DNA of 64,000 nucleotides, taken from the NCBI RefSeq assembly GCF_040448675.1, contig NZ_CP159289.1, positions 4,137,001 through 4,201,000 on the forward strand. Reading direction: 5' to 3'. Position numbers and translations under genes: made by a program. Of this stretch, positions 17,212 through 26,935 are shown in pieces. How positions within the stretch are numbered: the stretch's first letter is position 1; each line of letters opens with the position of its first letter. Source of the DNA: Dyadobacter sp. 676 (GTDB lineage Bacteria > Bacteroidota > Bacteroidia > Cytophagales > Spirosomataceae). The notes beneath the pieces were generated by a model. That model was given only the letters and a program-made list of their open reading frames with translations. It made no database searches and was not told the origin of the DNA.

Positions 17212-19815
17212 TTATATCTCCACGCCACCGACGTTCTCGAAGATCAGGTCGCCCTGGGAGTTGACTTCCATCATAATGACCGCATCTTTTGCCACCTGCC
17301 CACTCAAAATACCTTTCGACAATTCGTTCAGGATTTTTCTCTGGAGCACCCGTTTCAGCGGTCGTGCCCCGAATGCGGGATCAAAACCTTCTTCACCCAG
17401 TTTGTTAAGCGCTTCATCTGTCGCGTCGAGTGTGATTCCCTGCTCTTTCAGCATATTCTGAATGCCTTTGAACTGGATATCCACAATTTTGCGGATGTTT
17501 TTCAGCGTCAATGGTTCGAACAGCACGATCTCGTCGATCCGGTTCAGGAATTCCGGCCTTACCGACGCTTTCAGCAGATCGAGCACGGCCTGTTTGGCTT
17601 CTTCGATAATCAGCGTCCGGTTCCAGCCTTCGTCTTCGGCGAATTTTTCCTGGATAATGTGGCTGCCAATGTTAGACGTCATGATGATGATCGTGTTCTT
17701 GAAGTTCGCGACGCGTCCTTTGTTATCGGTCAGGCGGCCTTCGTCGAGTACCTGCAGCAGGATATTCCAGACATCCGGGTGGGCCTTTTCGATCTCGTCG
17801 AGCAGGATCACGCTGTATGGCTTGCGTCGGACTGCTTCGGTGAGCTGGCCGCCTTCGTCGTAGCCCACATATCCCGGAGGCGCGCCCACTAGCCGGCTGA
17901 CTGCGTGGCGTTCCTGGTACTCGCTCATGTCGATCCGCACCATGGCGTTCTCGTCGTTAAAGAGGTATTCCGCCAGGGTTTTGGCGAGTTCGGTTTTACC
18001 TACACCCGTCGGGCCCAGGAAAAGGAAGCTGCCGATAGGCCTTTTCGCATCCTGCAAACCTGCGCGGCTGCGGCGTACTGCGTCAGAAACAACTTCGATG
18101 GCCTCGTCCTGCCCGGCCACGCGCTGGTGCAGATGCGTTTCAAGTTGCAGCAGCTTTTCACGGTCGCTTTGCAGCATTTTGCTGACGGGAATGCCGGTCC
18201 ACTTGGCTACCACCTCGGCGATATCTTCCGGGGTGATCTCTTCCTGCATCAGACTTTCCGCATGCTCCGATTTTTGCAGTTCCTCCAATTTGCGCTGTAC
18301 TTCGGGAATGCGTCCGTAACGGATCTCCGCTACCTTACCGAAATCACCTGCGCGTTCGGCCTGTTCGGCTTCCAGGCGCAGCTGTTCGCTCTGTTCTTTT
18401 AGCGCGCGGACTTCGTTCACCTTACCCTTTTCGTTTTCCCATTGGGCCTTCAGTGTATTGCGTTGCTCGCTGAGATCGGCGATTTCCTTATTCAGGACAG
18501 TTTCTTTGTCTTTGTTGTTTTCCCGACGGATCGCCTCGCGCTCGATTTCGAGCTGCATGATCCGGCGGTTGAGTTCGTCGAGTTCTTCGGGAACGCTGTC
18601 CATTTCGAGGCGCAATTTGGAGGCAGCCTCGTCCATTAAGTCGATGGCCTTATCTGGCAGGAAACGGTCGCTGATATAGCGGTTCGACAGCTCCACCGCG
18701 GCAATTACCGCGTCGTCCTGAATACGGACACCGTGGTGCAGTTCATATTTCTCCTTGATACCCCTCAGAATACTGATCGCATCGGGAATGCTGGGCTCGT
18801 CCACCATTACCGCCTGGAAACGGCGTTCCAAAGCCTTGTCTTTCTCGACGTATTTCTGGTATTCTTTCAGCGTAGTGGCGCCGATCGCGTGCAGTTCGCC
18901 ACGGGCCAGTGCGGGTTTAAGCAAGTTGGCTGCGTCCATTGCGCTTTCGCCACCGCCACCCGCGCCGATCAGCGTGTGGATTTCGTCGATGAAAAGCACA
19001 ATCTCGCCCTCCGAATCGGTTACCTCTTTGATAACCGCTTTCAACCTTTCTTCAAATTCGCCTTTGTATTTGGCGCCGGCGATCAGCAAACCCATATCGA
19101 GCGATACGATGGTTTTCGATTTCAGGTTTTCGGGGACGTCGCCCTGCACGATACGTTGTGCAAGTCCTTCCACGATCGCGGTTTTACCCACACCCGGCTC
19201 GCCGAGCAGGATCGGGTTGTTTTTCGTACGGCGGCTCAAAATCTGCAATACCCGCCTGATTTCCTCGTCACGGCCGATCACCGGGTCGATTTTGCCGGCT
19301 TTGGCCAATTCATTCAAGTTTTTGCTGTACCGTTCCAGAGAGCGGTATTTGGCTTCTGCGTTTTGATCTTTCACAGGGTTATTCTTTCCTCTAAGTTCTT
19401 TGATAGCATTGATCAATTCCTTTTCCTTGAAACCCAGCTCCTTCATGAGGTTGGCTGTGGAATCTTTTCCGCTTAGTATACCCAGCATGAGCAGCTCGAT
19501 GCTGATGAACTCGTCGCCGAATTCTTTCAGGTAATTCTGTGCTTTGCCACTGGCAGCGGCCATATCGTTGCCCAGATAGGGTTGGCCTCCGCTCACGCGC
19601 GGGTAGCCGTCCAATATCTTTTGCAGACGGTTGTTGAGAACGTCGGCGCTGATATTGAGTTTGTTCAATAAAAATAATGACGTGTTCGGGTCCTCTTCCA
19701 GAATGGATTTCAGCACGTGCCCGGTTTCGATAGCCTGCTGCTGGTTGCCCTGGGCCATCTGCGCGGCGTGCTGGATCACTTCCTGTGCTTTAATGGTATA
19801 TTGATTAAAATTCAT
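17212..19815 (-). CDS. clpB: ATP-dependent disaggregase ClpB
   Basis: 867 residues, full length. It carries an N-terminal Clp_N domain (1-145), AAA+ domain 1 with GEPGVGKTA near residue 204, the coiled-coil middle domain (about 400-525) that separates ClpB from ClpA/C, AAA+ domain 2 with [10 protein letters not shown] near 600, and the C-terminal D2-small domain. ClpB extracts proteins from aggregates together with DnaK/DnaJ/GrpE and is heat induced. A sequence (minus strand, 19851-19870) resembling one upstream of the hsp20 gene lies 36 bp before the start. The upstream YCII gene is on the same strand, with a 124-bp gap holding this site, so clpB probably has its own promoter. Confidence 0.97.
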   Translation of the reverse strand: MNFNQYTIKAQEVIQHAAQMAQGNQQQAIETGHVLKSILEEDPNTSLFLLNKLNISADVLNNRLQKILDGYPRVSGGQPYLGNDMAAASGKAQNYLKEFGDEFISIELLMLGILSGKDSTANLMKELGFKEKELINAIKELRGKNNPVKDQNAEAKYRSLERYSKNLNELAKAGKIDPVIGRDEEIRRVLQILSRRTKNNPILLGEPGVGKTAIVEGLAQRIVQGDVPENLKSKTIVSLDMGLLIAGAKYKGEFEERLKAVIKEVTDSEGEIVLFIDEIHTLIGAGGGGESAMDAANLLKPALARGELHAIGATTLKEYQKYVEKDKALERRFQAVMVDEPSIPDAISILRGIKEKYELHHGVRIQDDAVIAAVELSNRYISDRFLPDKAIDLMDEAASKLRLEMDSVPEELDELNRRIMQLEIEREAIRRENNKDKETVLNKEIADLSEQRNTLKAQWENEKGKVNEVRALKEQSEQLRLEAEQAERAGDFGKVAEIRYGRIPEVQRKLEELQKSEHAESLMQEEITPEDIAEVVAKWTGIPVSKMLQSDREKLLQLETHLHQRVAGQDEAIEVVSDAVRRSRAGLQDAKRPIGSFLFLGPTGVGKTELAKTLAEYLFNDENAMVRIDMSEYQERHAVSRLVGAPPGYVGYDEGGQLTEAVRRKPYSVILLDEIEKAHPDVWNILLQVLDEGRLTDNKGRVANFKNTIIIMTSNIGSHIIQEKFAEDEGWNRTLIIEEAKQAVLDLLKASVRPEFLNRIDEIVLFEPLTLKNIRKIVDIQFKGIQNMLKEQGITLDATDEALNKLGEEGFDPAFGARPLKRVLQRKILNELSKGILSGQVAKDAVIMMEVNSQGDLIFENVGGVEI

Positions 19816-19850
19816 GGCGCTGAATCGCTTTGTTAGTGATACGATGCTTC

Positions 19851-19870
19851 ATGAAAAATGGTGTGCCGAC
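19851..19870 (-). promoter_or_regulatory. Putative heat-shock promoter element of clpB
   Basis: Reads GTCGGCACACCATTTTTCAT on the minus strand. It shares GGCACnC and TTTTTC at identical spacing with a site at 28612-28631 before hsp20. It resembles the GG half of a sigma-54 site, but has TT where the invariant GC is expected. Confidence 0.4.
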
Positions 19871-19939
19871 AGGCAGAATCGGAAATTTTGTCTCAAAAAT
19901 GGGACGGGAAGGGGCTGTTCCGGACAAAATGGCAAGAAG

Positions 19940-20401
19940 TCAATGGCTTTTCTTCTCGATCTTCTTATGGATTTCGGGTATTTCGGCCAGCGCCGCGGAA
20001 CCATACCACATCAGCAATTCCATATCCAGGAGCCCCGCCTGCACAGCGGGGTCCGTTTCCACGAGCTTCCGGCCTTCCTCGATTGTATCTGCATTGAGGA
20101 TGAAAATGCCGCGGTATTTGTCGTTTTTAAAGAATGGACCGGCTACCACCAGCTTTCCGGAGGCGGCCAGGCGGTTGATATTCTGCATGTGGCCGGCAAA
20201 TGCGCTGTCCGATCTGCTCTTAGGCACATTCGCGGCACTTCCGGTTTTCAGGAAGACCATCACATATTTTTTCATACCGTATTCATCCGCATTCAGTTTT
20301 TTCGCTAACGTCGAATCATAAGCGATGTTGGATTGCGCACGTCCCGAATAAGGCGCGAATACCGATGCCAGGGTCAGAAGTGTGATGTACAGAGCTTTCA
20401 T
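19940..20401 (-). CDS. Exported YCII-domain protein
   Basis: 153 residues. A signal peptide (MKALYITLLTLASVFAPYSGRAQ) precedes a YCII/dimeric alpha-beta barrel domain: KYVMVFLKTGSA at its start, GHMQNINRLAASGKLVVAGPF in the middle, GIFILNADTIEEG in the C-terminal half. YCII proteins are small ferredoxin-like folds with a conserved His-Asp pair and mostly unknown function. An exported form is common in Bacteroidota. It ends in a lysine-rich tail (HKKIEKKSH). No functional partner is apparent next to it. Confidence 0.8.
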   Translation of the reverse strand: MKALYITLLTLASVFAPYSGRAQSNIAYDSTLAKKLNADEYGMKKYVMVFLKTGSAANVPKSRSDSAFAGHMQNINRLAASGKLVVAGPFFKNDKYRGIFILNADTIEEGRKLVETDPAVQAGLLDMELLMWYGSAALAEIPEIHKKIEKKSH

Positions 20402-20475
20402 AACAAGTCGATTTAAAGGTAGGTTAATGGTTAAATGTATTGAATTTTTGACTTAAAAGAATGCATTAAATGCAA

Positions 20476-20505
20476 GAAGCTGCACGGGTGGCCCTGTGCA
20501 GCTTC
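20476..20505 (-). terminator. Hairpin after lysA
   Basis: A perfect 10-bp inverted repeat (GAAGCTGCAC ... GTGCAGCTTC) lies 22 bp past the lysA stop codon. The following tract is only moderately T-rich on the minus strand, so termination strength is uncertain. Confidence 0.55.
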
Positions 20506-20527
20506 CTGTTTCAAATTCCTGGTAATA

Positions 20528-21772
20528 TCAAATATCCATTTGGGTTTTGAGCAGGTCTTCCAGCGTTTCGCGGCGCCTCACCAGTTTGGCCACGCCATTG
20601 TCGATCAGCACTTCGGCGGGGCGCACGCGGGCATTGTAGTTGGAGCTCATCGTCAATCCGTATGCGCCTGCGTTCAGGAATGCGAGCACATCGCCCTGGC
20701 GCACCTCGGGAAGTTCGCGGTCGGAGGCAAAAGTGTCGGTTTCGCAAATGTAACCTACCACATTGTAATGCTTCAATTCGCCCTTCGGGTTTGAAATATT
20801 GAGAATGTGATGGTAAGATCCGTACATCATCGGGCGGATCAGGTGGTTAAGGCCCGAATCCACATGCACGAAATTGCGTGCCGGATCTTCCTTTACCACA
20901 TTGGTAGTCACAAAAAGGAAGCCCGATTCGCTGACCAGGAATTTGCCGGGCTCGAACCAGAGTTGCAACTCGCGGCCGTATTCATTGCAGAAAGCCTGGA
21001 ACCGTTTCGAGATTTTTTTGCCCAGTAAATCCATGTCCGTAATGGCATCGCCCGGAAGGTAGGAGACCTTGAACCCGCCACCCAGGTCTACCACCTGAAG
21101 ATCGGGGAAGTGTTTTGCGGTTTCGAAAAGGATGTCGGCCACTTTCAGGAACGGTTCGGCATCCTTAATATCCGACCCGGTATGCTGGTGCAGCCCGATG
21201 ACTTTAATATCGTATTTTTTGATCACTTCGAGAATCTGGTCCAGCAGCAATACCGAGATACCGAACTTCGAATCGGCATGTGCCGTCATGATTTTGGCGT
21301 GCCCGCCTGCCGCCACATTGGGCTTGATGCGGATCATGCAAGGTCTGGTGTTGCCGTAAGTTTGCCCGAACCATTCCAGCAACGGGATGCTGTCGATATT
21401 GACGATCGCGCCGGCATCTACGGCTTCCCGCACTTCCTCAAAATGCACGCCGCTGGGCGTGAATGTAATCTGGCCGGCATCGTAGCCGGCGATTTTTCCC
21501 ATTTCAAACTCTCCGGGAGATACCACATCCAGCTCCACACCGATTTCGCGCATCAATTGCAGCACGGCCAGGTTAGTGTTGGCCTTGCAGGCATATTTGA
21601 TCTTCATGTTCACACCCGCAAATGCATGTTGCAGTTCCGCGGCTTTCCGGCGAATGGTTGCGCCATCGTACACGTAAAGCGGGCTTCCGTACTGGTTGAT
21701 TAACTGAATAGGGTCGATTCCCTGGATGGAATAGGGGTAATGGTCAGAGAGTTGCATTTGGAAAGCGGGCAC
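20528..21772 (-). CDS. lysA: Diaminopimelate decarboxylase
   Basis: 414 residues. It converts meso-diaminopimelate to L-lysine, the last step of lysine synthesis. The PLP-binding lysine lies in IKYACKANTN (about residue 63). Other family motifs are GLHQHTGSDI, VDLGGGFKV, the substrate-site FEPGKFLVSESG, and CETDTFA followed by FLNAGAYG. A start five codons downstream (MQLSDHYPYS, 21757) is equally plausible. pyrF follows on the same strand, its stop 17 bp upstream of this start, so the two may be cotranscribed although the pathways are unrelated. Confidence 0.94.
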   Translation of the reverse strand: MPAFQMQLSDHYPYSIQGIDPIQLINQYGSPLYVYDGATIRRKAAELQHAFAGVNMKIKYACKANTNLAVLQLMREIGVELDVVSPGEFEMGKIAGYDAGQITFTPSGVHFEEVREAVDAGAIVNIDSIPLLEWFGQTYGNTRPCMIRIKPNVAAGGHAKIMTAHADSKFGISVLLLDQILEVIKKYDIKVIGLHQHTGSDIKDAEPFLKVADILFETAKHFPDLQVVDLGGGFKVSYLPGDAITDMDLLGKKISKRFQAFCNEYGRELQLWFEPGKFLVSESGFLFVTTNVVKEDPARNFVHVDSGLNHLIRPMMYGSYHHILNISNPKGELKHYNVVGYICETDTFASDRELPEVRQGDVLAFLNAGAYGLTMSSNYNARVRPAEVLIDNGVAKLVRRRETLEDLLKTQMDI

Positions 21773-21789
21773 AATGGATGCCGGGATAA

Positions 21790-22617
21790 TTAATTACAAT
21801 ATTTGTCGAGATAAACGGCCATTTCTTGTTGAAGTGCCTTGGCTTCCTGCTTCGCTTTTTCCGCGAAATCGGTTCCATTGCCAGCGTAAATAATGCTGCG
21901 CGACGCGTTTACCAGCAGCCCGCAGCTTTTGTTCATACCAAACTTCGACACCTCTTCGAGATTGCCGCCTTGTGCGCCAACGCCCGGTACGAGCAGGAAA
22001 TGATCGGGAATAATGGCGCGGATCTTCCCGAAATCGGATGGGTGTGTTGCACCTGCCACGTACATCATACGCTCCGCGCCCGGCCAGGTCTGCGAGGTGC
22101 GCAATACATTTTCATACAGCATTGAGCCGCCGACGTCGAGCCGCTGGAAATCCGTACTGCCCGGATTGGACGTCAATGCGAGCAATATCACCCATTTATC
22201 CTCATATGCAAGAAACGGCGTCACCGAATCGGCACCCATGTAAGGCGCCACGGTAATGGAGTCGAAATCAAGGCCTGACGACGATTTGTCGAAAAACGCG
22301 CGGGCATACAGTCCCGACGTATTTCCGATATCGCCGCGCTTGGCATCGGCAATGGTGAAGTGGCTCCGGGGAATGTATTCGACTGTTTTTTGAAGGCTCT
22401 CCCAACCTTTGGGTCCCAGTGCTTCATAGAATGCGATGTTGGGCTTATAGGAAACGCAATAGTCGGCGGTCGCGTCGATGATCTGTTTGTTAAATTCAAA
22501 TATCGGATCGTCGGTTTTCAACAAATGCGCCGGGATTTTCTGGATATCCGTGTCCAAACCCACACACAAATAGGACCTTTTAGTCGAAATTTGCCGGAAG
22601 AGCTCTTGATAAATCAT
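21790..22617 (-). CDS. pyrF: Orotidine-5'-phosphate decarboxylase (PyrF type 2)
   Basis: 275 residues. It decarboxylates OMP to UMP, the last step of de novo pyrimidine synthesis. The catalytic motif [11 protein letters not shown] is visible at about residues 92-102, and [10 protein letters not shown] marks the phosphate-binding loop. The length and the [14 protein letters not shown] start match the longer subgroup 2 enzymes found in Bacteroidota rather than the 230-residue type. It is transcribed divergently from rfbC across a 99-bp gap. Confidence 0.95.
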   Translation of the reverse strand: MIYQELFRQISTKRSYLCVGLDTDIQKIPAHLLKTDDPIFEFNKQIIDATADYCVSYKPNIAFYEALGPKGWESLQKTVEYIPRSHFTIADAKRGDIGNTSGLYARAFFDKSSSGLDFDSITVAPYMGADSVTPFLAYEDKWVILLALTSNPGSTDFQRLDVGGSMLYENVLRTSQTWPGAERMMYVAGATHPSDFGKIRAIIPDHFLLVPGVGAQGGNLEEVSKFGMNKSCGLLVNASRSIIYAGNGTDFAEKAKQEAKALQQEMAVYLDKYCN

Positions 22618-22716
22618 GATTTTGTAAATATTGCGGTGAAATTACAACCTCTTCCAATAGATTCATAAATTTGCCCCAACATTAAACTTTGCTCCAACCA
22701 ATCACATAACGACTAT

Positions 22717-23262
22717 ATGCAGATTAGAGAAACTTCCATTGCCGGTCTAGTTGAAATTTTTCCAAGGGTCTTCGCCGACGACCGTGGAATGTTCTTTGAA
22801 TCGTATAATGAGGAGACATTTGCCAAACTCGGTCTGCCCGTGAATTTCGTTCAGGATAACCAGTCGTTTTCAAAAAAAGGCGTTGTGCGGGGCCTGCATT
22901 TTCAGAACGCGCCGTTTGCGCAAGGCAAGCTGGTCCGCGTGATCACAGGAAGAGTGCTCGACGTGGCTGTCGATATCCGTCCCGACTCACCTACGTTCGG
23001 GAAGCACGAGGTGTTCGAACTAAGCGGCGAGCAAAACAATATTGCTTACATTCCCGAAGGTTTCGCACACGGATTTGTGGCATTGGAGGACACTATTTTC
23101 AGCTATAAATGCACCAATCTTTACAATAAGGAGTCGGAATCGGGTATTCTGTGGAACGATCCGGACCTGAATATCGATTGGGGAGTTACGGCGCCCATTG
23201 TTTCGGAAAAGGACCTGGTCCTGCCCACTTTTCGCTCGCTTTTCGGAGAATTGACCAGATAA
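22717..23262 (+). CDS. rfbC: dTDP-4-dehydrorhamnose 3,5-epimerase
   Basis: 181 residues of the RmlC cupin family, which epimerises dTDP-4-keto-6-deoxyglucose at C3 and C5 on the way to dTDP-L-rhamnose. The catalytic His is in VVRGLHFQ (about 60) and the Tyr in FSYKCTNLY (about 132). DNQSFSKKG and IPEGFAHGF are also diagnostic. The other rfb genes (A, B, D) are not adjacent, which is unusual because they are often clustered. It converges with the downstream PfpI-like gene with a 2-bp gap. Confidence 0.94.
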   Translation: MQIRETSIAGLVEIFPRVFADDRGMFFESYNEETFAKLGLPVNFVQDNQSFSKKGVVRGLHFQNAPFAQGKLVRVITGRVLDVAVDIRPDSPTFGKHEVFELSGEQNNIAYIPEGFAHGFVALEDTIFSYKCTNLYNKESESGILWNDPDLNIDWGVTAPIVSEKDLVLPTFRSLFGELTR

Positions 23263-23264
23263 TT

Positions 23265-23945
23265 CTATTTTTCAAAAAGCTCTTCCAAGGCTTTGGTTGC
23301 CACTTTTCGGGCGGAATGCGAATTCTGGCCGGTAATGAGGCGTTCGTCCATTTCAATGAATTCCACGAAGGGGATCATCGCTTTAGTGTAATGGGCGCCG
23401 CATTCCTTCAATTTGTCTTCGAGGTAAAAAGGCACTTCGCTTACAAAGCTGACCAACGCTTCTTCTACATTGGAATAGCCCGTAACATATTTGTCGTGAA
23501 TGAGCAGCGTGCCGTCCGAAAGGCGGACGTTGAGTAACGCGCAAACGCCGTGCGCGATGGCTGTTACCATGCCGTTCCGCTCGTAAATCGTCTTCGCAAG
23601 GTTTTGCAACGCTACGCTCGCGGGAAAGTCCCACATCGCACCATGGCCGCCCGCGAAGTAGATCAGGCGGTAGTCGGCCGCGTCGACATCCGACGGTTTG
23701 AACGAGTTCCGGAGCTTCTGCCGGAAGGCGGCATCTTCCCAATACCGGGCATTGCATTCGTCTTTGAGGTCCAGGCTTCTTTCATCCACAGGTACAGTGC
23801 CGCCCAGCGGGCTCACAAAGTCCATCAGGATGCGCCTTTTGGCCATTACGTCGTAAAAGTGCGTCAGCTCATTCAGCCATAGGCCTGTTTTCGAGGTTTT
23901 GGTCGGATAAGTGTCGTTGTTGGTGCAGACGATCAGGGCTTTCAT
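23265..23945 (-). CDS. DJ-1/PfpI (Hsp31-like) protein lacking the elbow cysteine
   Basis: 226 residues of the class I glutamine-amidotransferase-like, Hsp31/glyoxalase III-type group: IYFAGGHGAMWDF (about 95-107) is the signature preceding the nucleophile elbow. The elbow itself reads AIAHGVCALL, where active relatives have a Cys-His pair: residue 131 is Ala and a Cys occurs at 135 instead. The enzyme may therefore be inactive or use Cys135. The C-terminal TGQNSHSARKVA motif of the family is intact. It is a single gene with no partner in its immediate neighbourhood. Confidence 0.85.
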   Translation of the reverse strand: MKALIVCTNNDTYPTKTSKTGLWLNELTHFYDVMAKRRILMDFVSPLGGTVPVDERSLDLKDECNARYWEDAAFRQKLRNSFKPSDVDAADYRLIYFAGGHGAMWDFPASVALQNLAKTIYERNGMVTAIAHGVCALLNVRLSDGTLLIHDKYVTGYSNVEEALVSFVSEVPFYLEDKLKECGAHYTKAMIPFVEFIEMDERLITGQNSHSARKVATKALEELFEK

Positions 23946-24028
23946 AGCTGTACATGGGAATGGCTGTCACGGAATGGCTCGGGGAAATATAGCATAAAGC
24001 CCCGAAGTTTCCACCATGAAGCATGTAC

Positions 24029-24688
24029 TTAGCTCAGCAGTTGATTTTTGTAAGCGAAGGCAACCGCAGCAGCGGTGCTTTTTGTCCCGGTTTTTTCCAG
24101 AACCCGCAGCCGGTGCCCTTCGACAGTACGCACGCTGATAAACAGTTTGTCGCCGATTTCGGTAGTGGAAAGACCGTCGCAGATTAGTTGAAGCACTTCT
24201 TTTTCGCGGGAGGAAAGCGCCACATTACATGCGTTGGGGAAGAACGGGTGCTTGTTGACCTGCCGGTTCACCATTTTGCGGTGCATGGCCTTTGAAACGA
24301 AGTCGTTGTAGTAAAAACCCTCTTCATGCACGCGTCTGATCGCTTTTTCGACCTCGTCGGGGCTGGTATCTTTCAGTAAGTAGCCCTGTACGCCCTTTTC
24401 GAGCATGTGGATCACGAAACGGTCCTCGTTATACATCGAAACAACGATAATCTTGATGTTAGGGAAACGCTCGAAAGCGGCTTCGGTGGCCTGTATGCCG
24501 TCCATAACCGGCATCTGCAGGTCCATAAAAACGATGTCAGGCGTATTGCCGGGCAGGCGGTCCAGGAGTTCCTGGCCATTGCCGGCTTCCAGCACAAATT
24601 CGAAATCGGGAATGCCGCTCAGCATGGAGATAAACCCCTTTCTGAAAAGTTCGTGGTCGTCGGCAATTCCAAGTTTAAGGGTGCTCAT
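24029..24688 (-). CDS. NarL/LuxR-type response regulator
   Basis: 219 residues. The receiver domain (1-125) has the acidic pair DD at 10-11, the phosphorylation site in VFMDLQMPVMDG (about 57), and the KD switch region. The C-terminal LuxR-type helix-turn-helix reads LSSREKEVLQLICDGLSTTEIG. It is the output of the histidine kinase encoded 4 bp upstream. Its targets cannot be deduced from this window. It is the last gene of the operon starting at 26667. Confidence 0.94.
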   Translation of the reverse strand: MSTLKLGIADDHELFRKGFISMLSGIPDFEFVLEAGNGQELLDRLPGNTPDIVFMDLQMPVMDGIQATEAAFERFPNIKIIVVSMYNEDRFVIHMLEKGVQGYLLKDTSPDEVEKAIRRVHEEGFYYNDFVSKAMHRKMVNRQVNKHPFFPNACNVALSSREKEVLQLICDGLSTTEIGDKLFISVRTVEGHRLRVLEKTGTKSTAAAVAFAYKNQLLS

Positions 24689-24692
24689 AGCA

Positions 24693-25556
24693 TTAAATAT
24701 TCACCTTTTCCTTACGGAATGGATGTAATGGTTCAGGTTTGTTACCGGAAGCCGGATTTACCGGAATCCTCGCAATGGCGCTGGAACCGCCCTTGGCCGG
24801 CTGTTCGTATTGAACTGTGCCGTTAACGATTGCCAACCGGCTTTCGATCCCCAGCAGGCCGAGCCCGGCCAGGTTGCTTTCCTTAATTTTTTCGGGGTCG
24901 AAACCCACGCCATTGTCTGTAACCCGCAAACCTATCATTTCTTCGTCGATTTCCAGCACAATATCGATTTTCGTGCAGCTTGCATGCTTGATGGCGTTGT
25001 TAACCAGTTCCTGCATAATGCGGTAAAGCGTCAGTTCCAGCTTCTGGCCCTGACGCGGAAATTCCTCGGTGTTCGACAGGAACGATATGACCAGGTTGTT
25101 GTCCTCTTCCAGTTTGTGAATAAACTCCTCTATCGCCTCCATCAACCCGAATCGTTCCAGCGTGGTCGGCACCAGGTCACGTGTGATGCGGCGCACGTGC
25201 AGGATCGTTTCCTCCACGAGCGATTGGGACTTTTTCATAATGCTTTCTTCCTTTTCGTCGCCCGAATTTGCTACTAATTTACTCAATTGGTTGAGACTTA
25301 GCTTGGTGAGTGACAGCATTGTACCAATATCGTCATGCAAATCCTGCGCGATCCGCCGGCGTTCGGTTTCCTCGGAGTTCAACGCCGTATCGAGCAAGAG
25401 GCGGTTGTAATTTTTTTCGATGTCGTTGATTTTCTTTTCCTCCTCGAATCTCCGCTTCTGGTAATACATCACAAAGGCAATCATGCAAAAAGCCATGGCC
25501 AGCATAGCCAGGGAGGCTATCAGAAGTGCCCATTTCAATTCTTCACTATTTTGCAT
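24693..25556 (-). CDS. Membrane-anchored sensor histidine kinase (HisKA_3 type)
   Basis: 287 residues from the start chosen here (MQNSEELKW, overlapping the upstream gene by 11 bp). One transmembrane helix (about 9-31) is followed by a short coiled coil, a HisKA_3 dimerisation domain with the phospho-accepting His in RRRIAQDLHDDIG (about 84), and an HATPase domain with ELVNNAIKH and DNGVGFD. It has no extracytoplasmic sensing domain of its own, so sensing may be delegated to the 7-TM protein encoded just upstream. An upstream in-frame ATG at 25616 would place the start inside the neighbouring gene and is less likely. Confidence 0.93.
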   Translation of the reverse strand: MQNSEELKWALLIASLAMLAMAFCMIAFVMYYQKRRFEEEKKINDIEKNYNRLLLDTALNSEETERRRIAQDLHDDIGTMLSLTKLSLNQLSKLVANSGDEKEESIMKKSQSLVEETILHVRRITRDLVPTTLERFGLMEAIEEFIHKLEEDNNLVISFLSNTEEFPRQGQKLELTLYRIMQELVNNAIKHASCTKIDIVLEIDEEMIGLRVTDNGVGFDPEKIKESNLAGLGLLGIESRLAIVNGTVQYEQPAKGGSSAIARIPVNPASGNKPEPLHPFRKEKVNI

Positions 25557-26241
25557 AATCCTTCGGTGAATAATGATAAATGCCGATGCTAAAAAGCAAG
25601 GCACAAAGTATTTCAAAAATGCTTGGTATGGACTCGGTTATACCGAGGTCCATCTGGTTGTTCCAGGTGTATGCATAGTGGAGGACCGGTGCCAGAAAAA
25701 TCAGGCTTGAATAATATAGCAACAATCCCGAACATACCCAAAAGAATGGGAACGTCAGCAAGTTAGGTATTTGAAGTGCTTTGATAATCTCGTAAAAATA
25801 GAGCAGGATAAGTGAGATCATCAAAACCCCTTCGACAGTTTTTGCGTAAAGGACCAGTCTGTGTTCGCTCAGATCGCTCAAATTTTCGTTTGAATTGACC
25901 AGATCCCACGCGCTGAATATGAAAACCCCGATAATGGAAGCCAGTACGAACCGCCTTTGTGCGATTCCGGCGAACTTGAAATAAAACATCCCGCCCAACA
26001 GTGCGTAAAAGAGCGGGATGCTCAGGTTATACAATATCAGGTTATTTGTCCTGTTCGATGCAAAATAGAGCATCACGACATCAATGACCAGCTTAATAAC
26101 CAGGTAACAAAAAAGCAGCCGGAGCGACTTGTCGTGAAAAGCTTTTCTAATGATAGTGAGTGTTAGTGGTAAAACTGTGATAAAAACTGCAATACTGGAA
26201 ATCGGATTACGGATAATGTATGCAGAATAAATATCGAGCAT
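25546..26241 (-). CDS. Seven-transmembrane protein of the kinase operon, unknown function
   Basis: 231 residues with seven clear hydrophobic helices (about 12-32, 40-61, 67-90, 96-115, 126-150, 160-188, 206-225), short loops and no recognised catalytic motif. It resembles other small polytopic Bacteroidota proteins placed next to NarL-type two-component systems. Its stop overlaps the kinase start, so coupling is tight. An input or sensor role for the kinase is a contextual inference. Confidence 0.8.
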   Translation of the reverse strand: MLDIYSAYIIRNPISSIAVFITVLPLTLTIIRKAFHDKSLRLLFCYLVIKLVIDVVMLYFASNRTNNLILYNLSIPLFYALLGGMFYFKFAGIAQRRFVLASIIGVFIFSAWDLVNSNENLSDLSEHRLVLYAKTVEGVLMISLILLYFYEIIKALQIPNLLTFPFFWVCSGLLLYYSSLIFLAPVLHYAYTWNNQMDLGITESIPSIFEILCALLFSIGIYHYSPKDYAK

Positions 26242-26265
26242 AAGTGTGTCGATTACGAAACGTTC

Positions 26266-26667
26266 CTAACATTGACGTGGGCAAAGCGGCCCGCCGGTCA
26301 TGGCGCCGTCCTGAACAGGCATATCCTTCAAGCCGCCCGCTTGCACTGTTCTCATAATGTCGTTGCCATCTTCGTCAACGGGTACAAGCACCAACCGTGG
26401 TGTTGGTTTTTTGGACTTGGTTGTTTTGGTATCGTCCTCTTCCTCTTCATCCCTCAAACCGTAATATACCCTGAACCCGACACAATTTTCACCATGGAGT
26501 TTGATCAGATCGTTGAATGTGTGTATGCCGAAAAACTCAGCTTTTACGTAGTTCTCGCCTCTTGCTTTGAAGTCGTGTTCCCTTTTCTGATGTGGAGTAG
26601 TAAGTTCCCGGGCTTCCGATGCCGAAATCAGCCGCCCTTCCCGTCCTGTAAATTTTCTGGTATCCAT
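26266..26667 (-). CDS. Small conserved Bacteroidota protein ending in a CPRQC motif
   Basis: 133 residues without a signal peptide or membrane segment. The core reads CVGFRVYYG then RLVLVPVDEDGNDI, and the protein stops right after GGPLCPRQC. From memory, similar short proteins with a VG[IF]RxY motif, a VGxxxxGND motif and a terminal CPxxC occur in many Cytophagales. Their function is unknown to me. An acidic stretch DEEEEDD is inserted between the two core motifs. It is the first gene of the four-gene operon with the 7-TM protein, kinase and regulator (24-bp gap). A decayed relative lies at 27815-28006. Confidence 0.75.
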   Translation of the reverse strand: MDTRKFTGREGRLISASEARELTTPHQKREHDFKARGENYVKAEFFGIHTFNDLIKLHGENCVGFRVYYGLRDEEEEDDTKTTKSKKPTPRLVLVPVDEDGNDIMRTVQAGGLKDMPVQDGAMTGGPLCPRQC

Positions 26668-26935
26668 AATTTTCGGTAAAAATTATTAACAATTAAGCAA
26701 TGTAAATGTAAATATCCGGTCAGGGAAGGTCAAGGCAACCGATTGTAATTGATTAAACGGTTGTTTTGTAACTTGTTGTGAATCAGTAAATTTTGTTCTG
26801 TGTCTCCGAAAATCGCGTAATTTTACGTATGCCCGTTAAGCAATAATACGATGCCGCCCTTGTAAGCCTACCTTTCCGCAAAATCGGGGATTTTTGCGCT
26901 AAAATGCTTGTGCAGAGTGCTGTACATTTGTAAAG

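Noticed and set aside
18733..19476. 247-codon plus-strand frame opposite clpB
   Set aside because: Antisense to conserved AAA+ sequence; no plausible product.
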